Source of the DNA: Janthinobacterium sp. GW456P
Lineage (GTDB): Bacteria > Pseudomonadota > Gammaproteobacteria > Burkholderiales > Burkholderiaceae_D
Direction: 5' to 3'
Length of the DNA stretch: 64,000 nucleotides
NCBI RefSeq assembly: GCF_002127655.1
Contig: NZ_NEHB01000001.1
Span: forward strand, 335,972-399,971
Under the pieces are notes generated by a model. That model saw only the letters and a program-made list of their open reading frames with translations, made no database searches and was not told the origin of the DNA. Below are positions 1 to 9,626 of this stretch, piece after piece. Made by a program: the position numbers and the translations under genes. Within the stretch, counting starts at the first letter, position 1. Each line of letters starts with the position of its first letter.

Positions 1-1086
1 TTTACTGTTAATCCGGCCGCGTTGCCGATGAGCGCCGAATTGCCCGGCCGCACGAATGCCTACCAGGTCGCCGATGTGCGTCCGCAAGTGGGCGGTTTGA
101 TCCAGAAGCGCCTGTTCGTCGAAGGTAGCGATGTGAAAGCGGGCACGGCCCTGTATCAAATCGATTCCGCCACTTACCAGGCCGCCGCCAATTCGGCCAA
201 GGCCGCGCTGTCGAAAGCCAAGGCCAACCTGCTGACGGCCGGTCCGAAAGCGTCGCGCTACAAGGAACTGGTGGCCATCGAAGGCGTGAGCCGCCAGGAA
301 TACGATGATGCCGTCGCCGCCTTCGAGCAAGCCAAGGCAGATGTCGAGTCCGCCACCGCGGCGCTGGAAACGGCGAACATCAACCTGCGCTACAGCACCG
401 TGACGGCGCCGATCAGCGGCCGCACCAGCCGCTCGAGCGTGACGGCCGGCGCGCTGGTCACGGCAGGTCAGGCCGAAGCGCTGACCACCGTGCAGCAGCT
501 CGACCCGATCTATGTCGACGTGACCCAGTCGAGCACCGACCTGCTGCGCCTGAAACGCCAGATGGCCGACGGCTCGCTGAAAAAAGTGGGCGAAGGCCAG
601 GCCAAGGTCGATTTGATCTTGCCGGACGGCAGCAAGTACGGCGAATCGGGCAAGCTGCAGTTTGCCGGCGTGACGGTCGATCCGACCACGGGCAATGTGA
701 TCTTGCGCGCGCTGTTCCCGAACCCGAAAGGTGAATTGCTGCCAGGCATGTACGTGCGCGCGCAGCTGGAAACGGGCGTGGACGAGAAAGCCATCACCGT
801 GCCGCAAGTGGGCGTGACGCGCAACCAGAAGGGCCAGGCCACCGCCATGATACTGAACAAGGAAAACAAGGTCGAGCAGCGCGTGCTGACCACCAGCGGT
901 ACCGTCGGCACCAACTGGCTGGTGACCTCCGGCCTGGCCGCAGGCGACCGCGTGATCGTGGAAGGCTTGCAAAAAGTCAAGCCAGGCGCCCCAGCCGTTG
1001 CCGTGCCGGCCAAGGCCGAAGCTGCGCCAGCGCCAGCGCCCGCCGCTGCCGCTTCTGCCGCCGCATCGGCTGCCAGCGCCCACTAA
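1..1086 (+). CDS. RND efflux periplasmic adaptor (AcrA/MexA type), 5' truncated by window
   Basis: This is the membrane-fusion subunit of a tripartite drug-efflux pump, which links the inner-membrane pump to the outer-membrane channel in the periplasm. The reading frame is open from base 1, so the signal peptide and true start lie upstream; 361 residues are visible. The sequence shows the lipoyl/barrel entry (RPQVGGLIQKRLFVEGSDV), a helical hairpin rich in Ala, Lys and Gln, the return strand TVTAPISGRTSRS, and a C-terminal beta-barrel part (GLAAGDRVIVEGLQKVKPG). The protein ends in an Ala/Pro-rich tail. It sits 15 bp before the pump gene and is clearly cotranscribed with it. The HAE1 adaptor family is certain; the substrate cannot be read from sequence. 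Confidence 0.95.
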   Translation, partial: FTVNPAALPMSAELPGRTNAYQVADVRPQVGGLIQKRLFVEGSDVKAGTALYQIDSATYQAAANSAKAALSKAKANLLTAGPKASRYKELVAIEGVSRQEYDDAVAAFEQAKADVESATAALETANINLRYSTVTAPISGRTSRSSVTAGALVTAGQAEALTTVQQLDPIYVDVTQSSTDLLRLKRQMADGSLKKVGEGQAKVDLILPDGSKYGESGKLQFAGVTVDPTTGNVILRALFPNPKGELLPGMYVRAQLETGVDEKAITVPQVGVTRNQKGQATAMILNKENKVEQRVLTTSGTVGTNWLVTSGLAAGDRVIVEGLQKVKPGAPAVAVPAKAEAAPAPAPAAAASAAASAASAH

Positions 1087-1101
1087 TCCAGGAGAATATT
1101 A

Positions 1102-4100
1102 ATGGCCCGTTTTTTCATTGACCGCCCGATTTTTGCCTGGGTGGTCGCGATCGTCATCATGCTTGCCGGCGTGATTTCGATCCTCAGCCTGCCGATCGCG
1201 CAGTACCCGAGCATCGCCCCGCCGTCGATTTCGATCAGCGGCTCCTACCCTGGCGCCTCCGCCAAGACCGTGGAAGATGCGGTCACCCAGGTCATCGAAC
1301 AAAAGATGAAGGGGATCGACGGCTTGCGCTATATGTCCTCGTCGAGCGATGCCACCGGCGGCATCAGCATTACGCTGACGTTTACCAGCGGCACCAATCC
1401 CGATATCGCCCAGGTGCAGGTACAGAACAAGCTGCAGCTGGCCACGCCGCTGCTGCCGACGGCTGTCACGCAACAGGGTCTCGTCGTGTCGAAAGCCACG
1501 AAGAACTTCCTGATGGTGTTCGGCTTCATTTCCGAAAACGGCAAGATGGACCAGACCGACTTGAGCGACTATGTGGCCGCCAACGTCGTCGATCCGCTCA
1601 GCCGCGTGCCGGGCGTGGGCGATGTGACCCTGTTTGGTTCGCAGTACGCCATGCGTATCTGGCTCGACCCGGCCAAGCTGCAAAGTTTCAACCTGACCCC
1701 GGCGGACGTGATCACGGCCGTGCAGGCGCAGAATGCGGAAGTGTCGGCCGGTGAACTGGGCGGCACGCCGTCCGTCAAGGGCCAGCAGCTGAACGCCACC
1801 GTGTCGGCGCAAAGCCGCTTGCAGACGGCGGAGCAGTTCGGCGCCATCTTGCTGAAAACCACGACCAACGGCGCCATGGTGTACCTGAAGGACGTGGCCA
1901 GCATGGAACTGGGCCGCGAGAACTACAACACCGTGGCCCGCTACAACGGCCATGCGGCCACCGGCGTGGCGATCAAGCTGGCGACGGGCGCCAATGCGCT
2001 CGATACGGCCAATGCGGCGAAAGCCATGCTGGGCAATCTGAGCAAGCAATTCCCTGAAGGCATGAGCTACCAGGTGGCGTTCGACACCACCCCGTTCGTG
2101 AAACTGTCGATCGAGGAAGTGGTCAAGACCCTGGTCGAAGCGGTGATCCTGGTATTCCTGGTGATGTATCTGTTCCTGCAGAACTTCCGCGCCACCCTGA
2201 TCCCGACCATGGCCGTGCCGGTCGTGCTGCTCGGTACCTTCGGCATCCTGAATGCGTTTGGCTATTCGATCAACACCCTGACCATGTTCGCCATGGTGCT
2301 GGCCATCGGCCTGCTGGTCGACGATGCGATCGTGGTGGTGGAAAACGTCGAGCGCGTGATGAGCGAAGAGGGCTTGTCGCCGCTGGAAGCGACGCGCAAG
2401 TCGATGACGCAGATCACGGGCGCGCTGGTCGGTATCGCCATGGTGCTGTCGGCCGTGTTCGTGCCGATGGCCTTCTTCGGCGGTTCGACGGGCGTGATTT
2501 ACCGCCAGTTCTCGATCACGATCGTCTCATCGATGGTGCTGTCCGTCGTCGTCGCGCTGGTGTTTACGCCGGCCCTGTGCGCCACCTTGCTCAAGCCGGT
2601 CGAAAAAGGCCATCACGCCAGCAACAAGGGCTTCTTCGGCTGGTTCAACCGCAGCTTCGACCGCAGCAGCACCAAGTACCAGGGCATGGTCGGCGCGATG
2701 ATCACGCACCGCGCCCGTTCGATGCTGCTGTACGTGCTGTTGCTGGCCGGCCTGGTGTTCATCTTCATGCGCCTGCCGACCTCGTTCCTGCCGGAAGAAG
2801 ACCAGGGCATCCTGTTTACGCAGATTCAATTGCCGACGGGCGCCACGCAAGAGCGCACCCTGAAAGTGATCGAGCAGGTCGAAGACCACTTCATGAACAG
2901 CGAGAAAGACAACGTCGCTTCCGTGTTTGCCGTCGCCGGTTTCAGCTTCGGCGGTAACGGTCAGAATACGGGTATCGCCTTCGTGCGCCTGAAAGACTGG
3001 TCGCTGCGCAAGGACGTGGCGCAGAAAGCGCCGGCCGTGGCCGGCCGCGCCATGGGCAAGTTGTTGCAGATCAAGGATGCGATGGTGTTTACGTTCGCCC
3101 CGCCTGCCGTGCTGGAACTGGGTAACGCCACCGGTTTTGACATGCAGCTGCAGGATATCGGCGGTGTCGGCCATGACGCCCTGATGGCGGCGCGTAACCA
3201 GTTGCTGGGCATGGCGTCGCAGAATCCGGCCATGGTCGGCGTGCGCCCGAACGGCCAGGAAGATACGCCGCAGTACAAGATCGACATCGACCAGCAGAAA
3301 GCTACCGCGCTGGGCTTGCAGATCTCGGAAATCAACCGCGTGCTGAGCGTGGGCTGGGGTAGTTCGTATGTGAACGACTTCCTCGACCGTGGCCGCGTGA
3401 AGAAAGTCTTCATGCAAGGCAATGCCGAATCGCGCATGCTGCCGGAAGACTTGAACAAGTGGTTCGTGCGCAACACGGCTGGCCAGATGGTGCCGTTCTC
3501 GGCCTTCGCCACCGGCAAGTGGATTTATGCCTCGCCACGCCTGGAACGCTACAACGGCTTGCCGTCGGTAGAGATCCTCGGTACGCCGGCGCCGGGCCAA
3601 AGCACGGGCGCCGCCATGAACGCGATGGAAGAGATGGTGGCCAAGCTGCCGCCAGGCATCGGTTTCAGCTGGACCGGCGTGTCGCTGGAAGAGCGCGAAT
3701 CCGGTTCGCAGACGCCGCAGCTGTATGCGCTGTCGCTGCTGATCGTCTTCCTGTGCCTGGCCGCGCTGTATGAAAGCTGGTCGATTCCGTTCTCGGTGCT
3801 GCTGGTCGTGCCGCTGGGCGTGATCGGTGCCGTGCTGGGAACCTGGTTCTTCGGCCTGTCGAACGACGTGTACTTCCAGGTGGGCTTGCTCACGGTGGTG
3901 GGCCTGTCGGCGAAGAACGCGATTCTGATCGTCGAGTTTGCCAAGGAAATGCAGGAATCGGGCATGTCGCTGCTGGACGCGACCTTGCATGCGGTGCGTC
4001 TGCGTCTGCGTCCGATCCTGATGACCTCGATTGCCTTCGGCCTGGGCGTGTTGCCACTGGCTATTTCCAGCGGCGCCGGTTCCGGCAGCCAGAACGCCAT

Positions 4101-4266
4101 CGGTATCGGCGTGCTGGGCGGTATGTTGACGGCCACGTTCCTCGGTATCTTCTTCGTGCCGGTGTTCTTCGTGCTGGTGCGCGGCTTCTTCTCGAAGCCG
4201 GGCGCGCCCGCCACGCCGGCGACGCCTGGTTCGCCAGCCGTCACGCTTTCCAAGGATGCACATTAA
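1102..4266 (+). CDS. RND multidrug efflux inner-membrane transporter (AcrB/MexB, HAE1 family)
   Basis: This is the proton-driven pump of the tripartite efflux complex, 1054 residues long as expected for AcrB-type transporters. It begins [14 protein letters not shown], typical of the first transmembrane helix, after an AGGAG ribosome site 8 bp upstream. The proton-relay pair falls at Asp407-Asp408 in [14 protein letters not shown], and the partner lysine is Lys938 in [13 protein letters not shown]. Two large periplasmic loops separate the two sets of six membrane helices. It is followed directly by the channel gene. The family call is secure; the drug range is not known. A long open frame on the opposite strand is a GC-rich shadow. 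Confidence 0.97.
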   Translation: MARFFIDRPIFAWVVAIVIMLAGVISILSLPIAQYPSIAPPSISISGSYPGASAKTVEDAVTQVIEQKMKGIDGLRYMSSSSDATGGISITLTFTSGTNPDIAQVQVQNKLQLATPLLPTAVTQQGLVVSKATKNFLMVFGFISENGKMDQTDLSDYVAANVVDPLSRVPGVGDVTLFGSQYAMRIWLDPAKLQSFNLTPADVITAVQAQNAEVSAGELGGTPSVKGQQLNATVSAQSRLQTAEQFGAILLKTTTNGAMVYLKDVASMELGRENYNTVARYNGHAATGVAIKLATGANALDTANAAKAMLGNLSKQFPEGMSYQVAFDTTPFVKLSIEEVVKTLVEAVILVFLVMYLFLQNFRATLIPTMAVPVVLLGTFGILNAFGYSINTLTMFAMVLAIGLLVDDAIVVVENVERVMSEEGLSPLEATRKSMTQITGALVGIAMVLSAVFVPMAFFGGSTGVIYRQFSITIVSSMVLSVVVALVFTPALCATLLKPVEKGHHASNKGFFGWFNRSFDRSSTKYQGMVGAMITHRARSMLLYVLLLAGLVFIFMRLPTSFLPEEDQGILFTQIQLPTGATQERTLKVIEQVEDHFMNSEKDNVASVFAVAGFSFGGNGQNTGIAFVRLKDWSLRKDVAQKAPAVAGRAMGKLLQIKDAMVFTFAPPAVLELGNATGFDMQLQDIGGVGHDALMAARNQLLGMASQNPAMVGVRPNGQEDTPQYKIDIDQQKATALGLQISEINRVLSVGWGSSYVNDFLDRGRVKKVFMQGNAESRMLPEDLNKWFVRNTAGQMVPFSAFATGKWIYASPRLERYNGLPSVEILGTPAPGQSTGAAMNAMEEMVAKLPPGIGFSWTGVSLEERESGSQTPQLYALSLLIVFLCLAALYESWSIPFSVLLVVPLGVIGAVLGTWFFGLSNDVYFQVGLLTVVGLSAKNAILIVEFAKEMQESGMSLLDATLHAVRLRLRPILMTSIAFGLGVLPLAISSGAGSGSQNAIGIGVLGGMLTATFLGIFFVPVFFVLVRGFFSKPGAPATPATPGSPAVTLSKDAH

Positions 4267-4267
4267 T

Positions 4268-5716
4268 ATGAAAAAATCACTACTCTCCATGGCGGCACTG
4301 GCCTTGCTGGCCGGTTGCAGCCTGGCTCCCACGTACGAGCGTCCGGCAGCGCCGGCGCCCACGGCGTGGCCGACGGGCCCTTCCTACAAGGCCGACGCGG
4401 CCGCCGCCGACGCCAAGCCGGTGGCGGACGTCGCCTGGCGCGAGTTCTTTGCCGATGCGCGCCTGCGCCAGGTACTGGAACTGGCGCTGGCCAACAACCG
4501 CGACCTGCGCGTTTCGATCCTCAACATCGAGAAGGCGCGCGCCACGTATGGCATCGAACGCGCCGCGCTGATCCCGACCCTGTCGGCGTCGGGCGGCCAG
4601 TCGGCCACGCGCATCTCGAAAAACCAGAGCCCCACGGGCGAAGCGTCCATCAATCGCCAGTACACGGCGAACCTGGGCGTGTCGGCCTACGAGCTGGACT
4701 TCTTCGGCCGCGTGCGCAGCCTGTCCGACAGCGCGCTGGAGCAATATCTGGGCACGGAAGAAGCACGCCGCGCCCAGCAGATCAGCCTGGTGGCCGAAGT
4801 GGCCAGCACCTATCTGAACCTGGTGGCCGACCAGCAGCGCCTGCGCGTGGCGCAGGACACCCTGAAGAGCCAGCAGTCGTCGTATGACCTGGCCGTGCGC
4901 CGCTTCAGTGCCGGTGCGACTTCCGGTCTGGACAAGTACGATGCCCAGACCAGTGTCGAGTCGGCCCGTTCCGACGTGGCGGTCTACACGAGCCAGGTGG
5001 CGCTTGACCAGAACGCGCTGGCCTTGCTGGTGGGCAGCCCCGTGCCGGCCGACTTGCTGCCGCAAGGCGAGTTCGGCGCCGTGACGGCCCTGGCGGACAT
5101 TCCGTCCGGCGTGCCGTCGGACGTGCTGCAACGCCGTCCCGACGTGCTGGCGGCCGAGCGCACCTTGCGCGCCGCGAATGCCAACATCGGCGCGGCGCGC
5201 GCGGCTTTCTTCCCGCGCATCTCGCTGACGGCCACGGCCGGTTCGGTCAGCGACAACCTGTCGGGCCTGTTCAAGGGCGGCAGCGGCACCTGGAGTTTCC
5301 TGCCGCAGATCAGTTTGCCGATCTTCGATGGCGGCGTGAACCGCGCCAACCTCGATATCGCCAAGGTGCAGCGTGAAATCTCCGTGGCGCAATACGAAAA
5401 GGCGATCCAGGTCGCTTTCCGCGAAGTGTCCGATGCGCTGGCCCAGCGCGGCACCATCGACGAGCGCCTGCAATCGCAGGTCTCGCTGGTCGAGGCGTCG
5501 ACGAAGAGCTACACCATCCACGACGCGCGTTACAAGCAGGGCGCCGAGTCCTACCTGAACGCCCTGGTGGCCCAGCGCGCGCTGTACACGGCGCAGCAAA
5601 GCCTGATCACGGCGCGCCTGGCCAAATCGACCAACCTGGTCACCTTGTACAAGGTGCTGGGCGGCGGTTGGCAGCCTGAGCAGACAGCCGTCGCGGCGGC
5701 TGGCGGCGCCCAATAA
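4268..5716 (+). CDS. Outer-membrane efflux channel lipoprotein (NodT/OprM family)
   Basis: This is the TolC-like outer-membrane exit duct of the RND pump. It begins [23 protein letters not shown], a lipoprotein signal with lipobox LAGC, so the mature protein is expected to be acylated at that cysteine. An in-frame ATG lies 12 bp earlier (4256), inside the end of the pump gene, but the second start gives the clean signal peptide. Two internally repeated OEP domains follow; [30 protein letters not shown] in the second is typical, with arginine/alanine-rich coiled helices. At 482 residues it has normal length. It is the third gene of the efflux operon. Confidence 0.95.
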   Translation: MKKSLLSMAALALLAGCSLAPTYERPAAPAPTAWPTGPSYKADAAAADAKPVADVAWREFFADARLRQVLELALANNRDLRVSILNIEKARATYGIERAALIPTLSASGGQSATRISKNQSPTGEASINRQYTANLGVSAYELDFFGRVRSLSDSALEQYLGTEEARRAQQISLVAEVASTYLNLVADQQRLRVAQDTLKSQQSSYDLAVRRFSAGATSGLDKYDAQTSVESARSDVAVYTSQVALDQNALALLVGSPVPADLLPQGEFGAVTALADIPSGVPSDVLQRRPDVLAAERTLRAANANIGAARAAFFPRISLTATAGSVSDNLSGLFKGGSGTWSFLPQISLPIFDGGVNRANLDIAKVQREISVAQYEKAIQVAFREVSDALAQRGTIDERLQSQVSLVEASTKSYTIHDARYKQGAESYLNALVAQRALYTAQQSLITARLAKSTNLVTLYKVLGGGWQPEQTAVAAAGGAQ

Positions 5717-5786
5717 TCACGGGGACGCCGACGCCGGCCTTGCCTTTGCCCCGCAAGGGCAGGGCCGGCGCGCTACTGGAAAAGTC

Positions 5787-6401
5787 ATGAACCAAGTTGA
5801 AAAGAAGCATCCGGATCCCGAGCGCGCCAACACGCGGCGCAAGCAGGTGCTCGATGCGGCCGAAAGCTGCTTCAGCCGCCGCGGTTTCCACGGCGCCAGC
5901 ATGGCCGAGATATCGAAGGCGGCCGGCATGAGCGCGGGCCACATCTATAATTATTTTGACAGCAAGGATGCGATCATCGCCGCCTTCGTCATGCAGAATA
6001 CGGAGCGGGTGTCTAACCTGATGCAGGACCTGGCGCAGCGCGACGACCCGCTGCAGGCGGTGATCGACAATGCGGGCGAGCATGTGCTCGAAGCGCTGGA
6101 CCCGACCACGTGGATGATGCCACTGGAAATTTTTGCCGAAGCGTCGCGCAATCCGGTGATCGCGGAAATGCTGCAATGCGCGGACCGGCGCTCACGCCAG
6201 TTATTCCTCTCCATCATCCGCGACGCGCGCATCAAGCGCGGCCTGCCGGCTGACGAGGAGATGCTGCAAGGTCGCCTCGACGCCCTGGTGGCGCTGTACC
6301 AGGGCTTGCCCGTGCGCTTCATTCACCAGCCGGACGTGAAGGTCGAACCGCTGATCGCGGGCTTTCGCATCGTCCTGACGGCGCTGCTGCTGAGCGAATA
6401 G
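5787..6401 (+). CDS. TetR/AcrR-family transcriptional regulator
   Basis: This is a 204-residue one-domain-sensor repressor. The N-terminal helix-turn-helix is clear at about residues 15-60 (RKQVLDAAESCFSRRGFHGASM, then AEISKAAGMSAGHIYNYFDSK). The C-terminal ligand pocket is diverse and cannot be assigned. It lies 70 bp downstream of the efflux channel on the same strand, whereas AcrR-type repressors are more often divergent from their pump. It may therefore be cotranscribed with the pump and act as a feedback repressor, but this is an inference from position only. Confidence 0.9.
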   Translation: MNQVEKKHPDPERANTRRKQVLDAAESCFSRRGFHGASMAEISKAAGMSAGHIYNYFDSKDAIIAAFVMQNTERVSNLMQDLAQRDDPLQAVIDNAGEHVLEALDPTTWMMPLEIFAEASRNPVIAEMLQCADRRSRQLFLSIIRDARIKRGLPADEEMLQGRLDALVALYQGLPVRFIHQPDVKVEPLIAGFRIVLTALLLSE

Positions 6402-6462
6402 GGCGCTGGAGCGGGGCAGGCAAAAAAGTTTGCGCAGATCGACATGAATCGCGTGCAAAGCA

Positions 6463-6492
6463 TGGCAAAAACCTAAAAGCGTCTGCTATAAT
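6463..6492 (+). promoter_or_regulatory. Putative sigma-70 promoter of tRNA-Pro
   Basis: A perfect -10 hexamer TATAAT lies at 6487-6492, 11 bp upstream of the tRNA. The -35 region (about 6463-6468, TGGCAA) is weak. Confidence 0.6.
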
Positions 6493-6503
6493 TCCCACCT
6501 CGT

Positions 6504-6580
6504 CGGGGCGTAGCGCAGCCTGGTAGCGTACATGCATGGGGTGCATGGGGTCGGAAGTTCGAATCTTCTCGCCCCGACCA
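6504..6580 (+). tRNA. tRNA-Pro (anticodon GGG)
   Basis: A complete 77-nt tRNA. The acceptor arm CGGGGCG (6504-6510) pairs fully with CGCCCCG (6570-6576), followed by discriminator A and an encoded CCA (6578-6580). The anticodon stem CATGC/GCATG encloses the loop ATGGGGT, giving anticodon GGG, which reads CCC proline codons. The D arm (GCGC AGCCTGGTA GCGT) and T arm with GTTCGAATC are normal and closely resemble other bacterial proline tRNAs. It is a typical site for integrated DNA, and the low-GC region starts just after it. Confidence 0.97.
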
Positions 6581-6616
6581 TTAGATTCAAGGAGTTACAG
6601 CGCAAGCTGTATAGAA

Positions 6617-6666
6617 ACCCAGTACTGTATATTATACGTTTGTATAATATCGGTGCTGGGTTTTTC
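6617..6666 (+). terminator. Rho-independent terminator of tRNA-Pro
   Basis: A long imperfect hairpin: ACCCAGTAC...TATATTATAC pairs with GTATAATAT...CTGGGT and runs into TTTTT at 6661. It lies 37 bp after the tRNA. Confidence 0.8.
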
Positions 6667-6752
6667 CGTTTATATGACGTATGATTTTCGTTGCGGCATG
6701 CCGATGTGCGCTATGGTCAGAAGCGGACGTTGCGTTAGAGCTGCGCGCGGCC

Positions 6753-7061
6753 ATGATTGACTCGACAGATATGTGCAACAAGCAAGTAACGATAGATCTT
6801 GCCTACGCGAAGAATGCTTTGTTCCTTCGTCAATCCGTTGCGGTCGCTTTTGGCGTGCCAATCGATAGGGAAATAACTTGGGTCTTCCTTCAAGATATGC
6901 TCGGTAATGCCAGCGAGTGTGCATTGCCTGCGCGGGTGTTAGTCTGTGGCCTGCCAAGTGTTAGCGGCGCGATTGGCGATGAGATTCGAATGCTCCGCAC
7001 CTTTCTCCGCGCGCTTGCGACAACGCGAAACATCGAAGTTCAGATTGTTTTGCACGATTAA
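6753..7061 (+). CDS. Orphan small protein, possibly barstar-like
   Basis: A 102-residue protein if started at the ATG at 6753; other in-frame starts are 6681 and 6771, and none has a strong ribosome site. The pattern AVAFGVP...ITWVFLQDML...LPARVLVCGLPS...IRMLRTFLRALATT...VQIVLHD resembles the barstar family of ribonuclease inhibitors (a hydrophobic strand, the FG-P segment, a W-x-x-L-x-D helix, a final amphipathic strand). This is a pattern judgement, not a search result. Barstar proteins act as immunity factors against barnase-type toxins, but no RNase toxin gene is visible nearby. Base composition is lower in GC than in the flanking regions, suggesting acquired DNA. Confidence 0.4.
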   Translation: MIDSTDMCNKQVTIDLAYAKNALFLRQSVAVAFGVPIDREITWVFLQDMLGNASECALPARVLVCGLPSVSGAIGDEIRMLRTFLRALATTRNIEVQIVLHD

Positions 7062-7564
7062 ACATGTAGTGCTCTCCCCCTGTTCTGGGGCGACAGTTGC
7101 CGTACGCCGTATGGCTGAGATCGGCCAGGAACAGTCATTCGCGTTGATGTGACAATACCTCGCTTTTCCCGCTTGCTAAGTCGTTATGCTCATGGGCCGC
7201 TAGCGGCCTATTGTGTTGAAGAAGTCGAGCGGCAACAATGTCAAGAGGTCTCAGCCCCCCAGGCAGTCGGTGATCGTTCGATGGTGGCGGTTTTGACCAG
7301 TCCAGGCTGGCAGGATTTCTATCTAAATGCCGACGTACCCGCGTTTTTCAACACAAGGCCGGGAGCGCACGTTGCATAGGCATGCGCTGCTGCTTGCCTG
7401 CCTTGACGGGCAAGAACACAATCGTCTTCAACGATTCTGATTTCAAGTCGATTTTGCGTCGAATTTTCCCCGGCTACTTTCAGCGAGGCTAACTACCGCA
7501 AGAGCGGCCGCCCGATAGAATAGAGGCTGTTTAATTCAGGGCATGCAGTCGCCCATGGCTAAAT
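7062..7564. other. Low-GC stretch without a supported gene
   Basis: About 500 bp with only one weak open frame (7149-7379, GTG start, 76 codons) that matches nothing I recognise. No repeats, terminators or clear promoters were seen. It may be decayed island DNA. Confidence 0.5.
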
Positions 7565-8014
7565 ATGGAATCAATGACAGTGATGGCAGCAAAGTGGAAG
7601 AACCAGCAGGTGCGTAGCTACAATGGCCTCCTTTGCAGCAATGGTGATATCTACGACGTGCACGAAACCGGAATGGCCGGATTACGTGAAAAACAGGAAC
7701 TTGGCGGTTGGCTCAATGTCGCGATTCTGGCGCAAGAAGAGCTGTATGGTGGACAGTACATAGTTAAGTGCGGAGAGGCTGCGGAACACGGCTCAATCGG
7801 CGTAGTTGTTTTGGAATCGCTGCAAAATCAGGCACCTGTTTGGACGTTTGTTTCGGATCAATCCAATCCATTTGATCAAATAACAATCAAGGGCGGCTTG
7901 GTTTTGGTGCTGTCAACGTCAGGCGCCGTGTTACGGTTTGGTGCGCCAATGAGGGAGGCAAGGCTTCTGCTTCCGGGTACTTCGATCCATGGTTCTAACG
8001 ACGGACGCTTGTAA
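7565..8014 (+). CDS. Unrecognised protein of the low-GC region
   Basis: A 149-residue open frame with three clustered in-frame ATGs (7565, 7574, 7583), so the start is uncertain. The protein is rich in glycine and hydrophobic strands (GLLCSNGDIYDV, GGWLNVAILAQEELYGGQYIVKCGEA, GGLVLVLSTSGAVLRF) and has no signal peptide or membrane helix. The alternation suggests a small beta-rich soluble domain. I do not recognise a family. It lies between the possible barstar-like gene and an IS remnant, and shares their low GC. A small immunity or antitoxin-like role is only a guess from context. Confidence 0.5.
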   Translation: MESMTVMAAKWKNQQVRSYNGLLCSNGDIYDVHETGMAGLREKQELGGWLNVAILAQEELYGGQYIVKCGEAAEHGSIGVVVLESLQNQAPVWTFVSDQSNPFDQITIKGGLVLVLSTSGAVLRFGAPMREARLLLPGTSIHGSNDGRL

Positions 8015-8222
8015 AGTGAGACGCTGCGCGTCCGCTATGCTTAGCAGTCACTGCTGATGCCGGGCGAACGCAACATCGCGCTTTCAGTCGGAATCCACGC
8101 GTCGCTCAATGATGGGCAGCCGCACGCCCTTGAGCGCTATGGGGCAGTCATCCAGCGCGGAGACTGTTTGAGTTGCCGGCGTCCCTGGAAACAGTGTTGC
8201 TTACCTAGGCGTGGTATCTGCG

Positions 8223-8444
8223 CCCGCAGAGCGCCTGTTGGAAAAGCTCGAGCATTTGAAGGCCAGCGCTCGGGCGGAAGTCGAGCATCCGTTCCATGTC
8301 GTCAAGAACGTGTTCCGTCATCGTAAAACGCGTTACCGCGGCCTGGCCAAAAATACGGCGCAGCTGTTGACGTTGTTCGCCTTCTCCAGTCTTGTACTGG
8401 CCGGTCTGCTTTTTAAGATCACTGAATCTCGTAGTCCTTCTTGA
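8223..8444 (+). pseudogene. 3' remnant of an IS5-family transposase
   Basis: The frame reads LLEKLEHLKASARAEVEHPFHVVKNVF then RHRKTRYRGLAKNTAQLLTLFAF, which matches the C-terminal end of IS5-group DDE transposases (…RAKVEHPFHVVKN…HRKTRYRGLAKNTAQL…). The catalytic glutamate region lies in VEHPFHV. Everything upstream of about residue LLEK, including the first two catalytic aspartates, is missing, so this is a dead fragment of roughly 70 codons. No intact terminal inverted repeats or target duplication could be identified, although the sequence after it (8545-8565) may retain an IS end. It marks past transposition in the island. Confidence 0.85.
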
Positions 8445-8581
8445 CGACAGAAAGGCGCGAACCAGTCGCGTCAAATCGTCCGGCAATGCGCTTGATCGAC
8501 GTGCTGTTGGCCCCTTCGCGCGCCAATGTCGCTAAAAAATGGATTGATCAGCGCTTCCCTAAGCTGTTCTTCTCAATGCAT

Positions 8582-9568
8582 TTACCGACAGGCACCTGGC
8601 GGCTTGCCGATGACGCGCTTAAAAGCGCGACTGAACGCGGCTTGAGATGTATAGCCAAGGCGTCGGGCGACGACGTCGATGGACACTCTTTCGTGAGTGA
8701 GCAATTGTCTGGCAAGGCGCATTCTCAATTCCGTGGCATAGCGTAGGGGCGGCACTCCGATGGTGGTTTCAAAGCGTCGTGCGAAGACAGAGCGGGAGAT
8801 ATGACACTCCGCAGCCAACTGTGCAACTGTCCATTCACGACCAGGCTGGCGGTGCAGCGCCAATATGGCGCGAGCGAGGCGCGGATCACGCAAGGCGGCG
8901 AGCAGACCAGAAGCGTTTTCACAGCCGCATTCAATCCAGCCGCGCACGATCATTGCTGCCGCGACCTCCGCCAGGCGAGCCAGAATGCCTGCAAAGCCAA
9001 TACGGCCGGCACAGATTTCACGCTTCATTGAATCAAGAACAGGCAGTAAGCCAGGATAGTCTTGCGCTTGCGTGTCTGCCACCATGACGTTTGGCATCAG
9101 CTTGCCGATCCCTTGCATCCCGCCGAGATCGAATTCCATGCAGCCGTAAAAAATAACAGCACTGGGCACGGCGTGCGTACTGGGACATGTGTCTACTCCG
9201 CTAACGGATTCACCCAGGGGCGCGGCATCGAACTTTTCGATATCCTGAAATGCAATACCCGCATCCGATAGAAGCTGATGTCTCCTGCCGTGAGGCATGA
9301 ACACCGCGCTACCGGCGGACAGCTTATGCAACGCACCGTCATCGGTACATATGAAGGCAGTGCCAACGGCCAGGAAGTGGAAGTAGGCGTGGCTTGGCTT
9401 GTCTTCAAAGCCTAGGCCGAACTCTGGACCGGTCTGGATACGGCGGTACTGGACTCCACGCAGGCGCATACCTGTCAATAGTTCACTGACGAGATTAGAT
9501 AGTGGAAAAATGTGATTTTGCTTGCCCATTTTAGGTGTTTCGATCAAAACATTCGGACTTGTCATCAT
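8582..9568 (-). CDS. AraC-family transcriptional regulator (cupin sensor)
   Basis: A 328-residue regulator. The N-terminal half (to about residue 200) is a cupin-type sensor: HFLAVGTAFICTDDGALHKLSAG and the metal/ligand loop FMPHGRRHQLL are typical of the AraC cupin_6 group. The C-terminal 100 residues hold the double helix-turn-helix: WTVAQLAAECHISRSVFARRF, then VGVPPLRY-type linker and VVARRLGYTSQAAFSRAFKR. It is divergent from an MFS exporter with 58 bp between their start codons, so it very likely controls that exporter and itself. Such AraC/MFS pairs are common, mobile accessory modules. GC is lower than in the core genes. Confidence 0.92.
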   Translation of the reverse strand: MMTSPNVLIETPKMGKQNHIFPLSNLVSELLTGMRLRGVQYRRIQTGPEFGLGFEDKPSHAYFHFLAVGTAFICTDDGALHKLSAGSAVFMPHGRRHQLLSDAGIAFQDIEKFDAAPLGESVSGVDTCPSTHAVPSAVIFYGCMEFDLGGMQGIGKLMPNVMVADTQAQDYPGLLPVLDSMKREICAGRIGFAGILARLAEVAAAMIVRGWIECGCENASGLLAALRDPRLARAILALHRQPGREWTVAQLAAECHISRSVFARRFETTIGVPPLRYATELRMRLARQLLTHERVSIDVVARRLGYTSQAAFSRAFKRVIGKPPGACR

Positions 9569-9626
9569 AGATCATCCCAGATTTTAGCTCTAGACTTTCG
9601 ACTCCGATTGTTTTAGGGATGTAGAG

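Noticed and set aside
2527-4362. A 611-codon open frame on the minus strand opposite the RND pump (similar long antisense frames lie opposite most core genes, e.g. 42337-45060 and 49829-52726)
   Set aside because: These are shadow frames produced by high-GC codon bias; translations are His/Arg/Gln-rich with no domain pattern, while the plus-strand genes are unmistakable.
7149-7379. A 76-codon frame with GTG start
   Set aside because: No ribosome site, no recognisable motif, and an uncertain start; it is noted only within the low-GC stretch.
8094-8206. A minus-strand peptide ending LKGVRLPIIERRVDSD
   Set aside because: It looks protein-like but has no start codon or ribosome site and only about 38 codons, so it may be chance or debris.
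8057-8326. An 89-codon frame overlapping the IS5 remnant
   Set aside because: It runs out of frame with the transposase tail and has no protein-like pattern.
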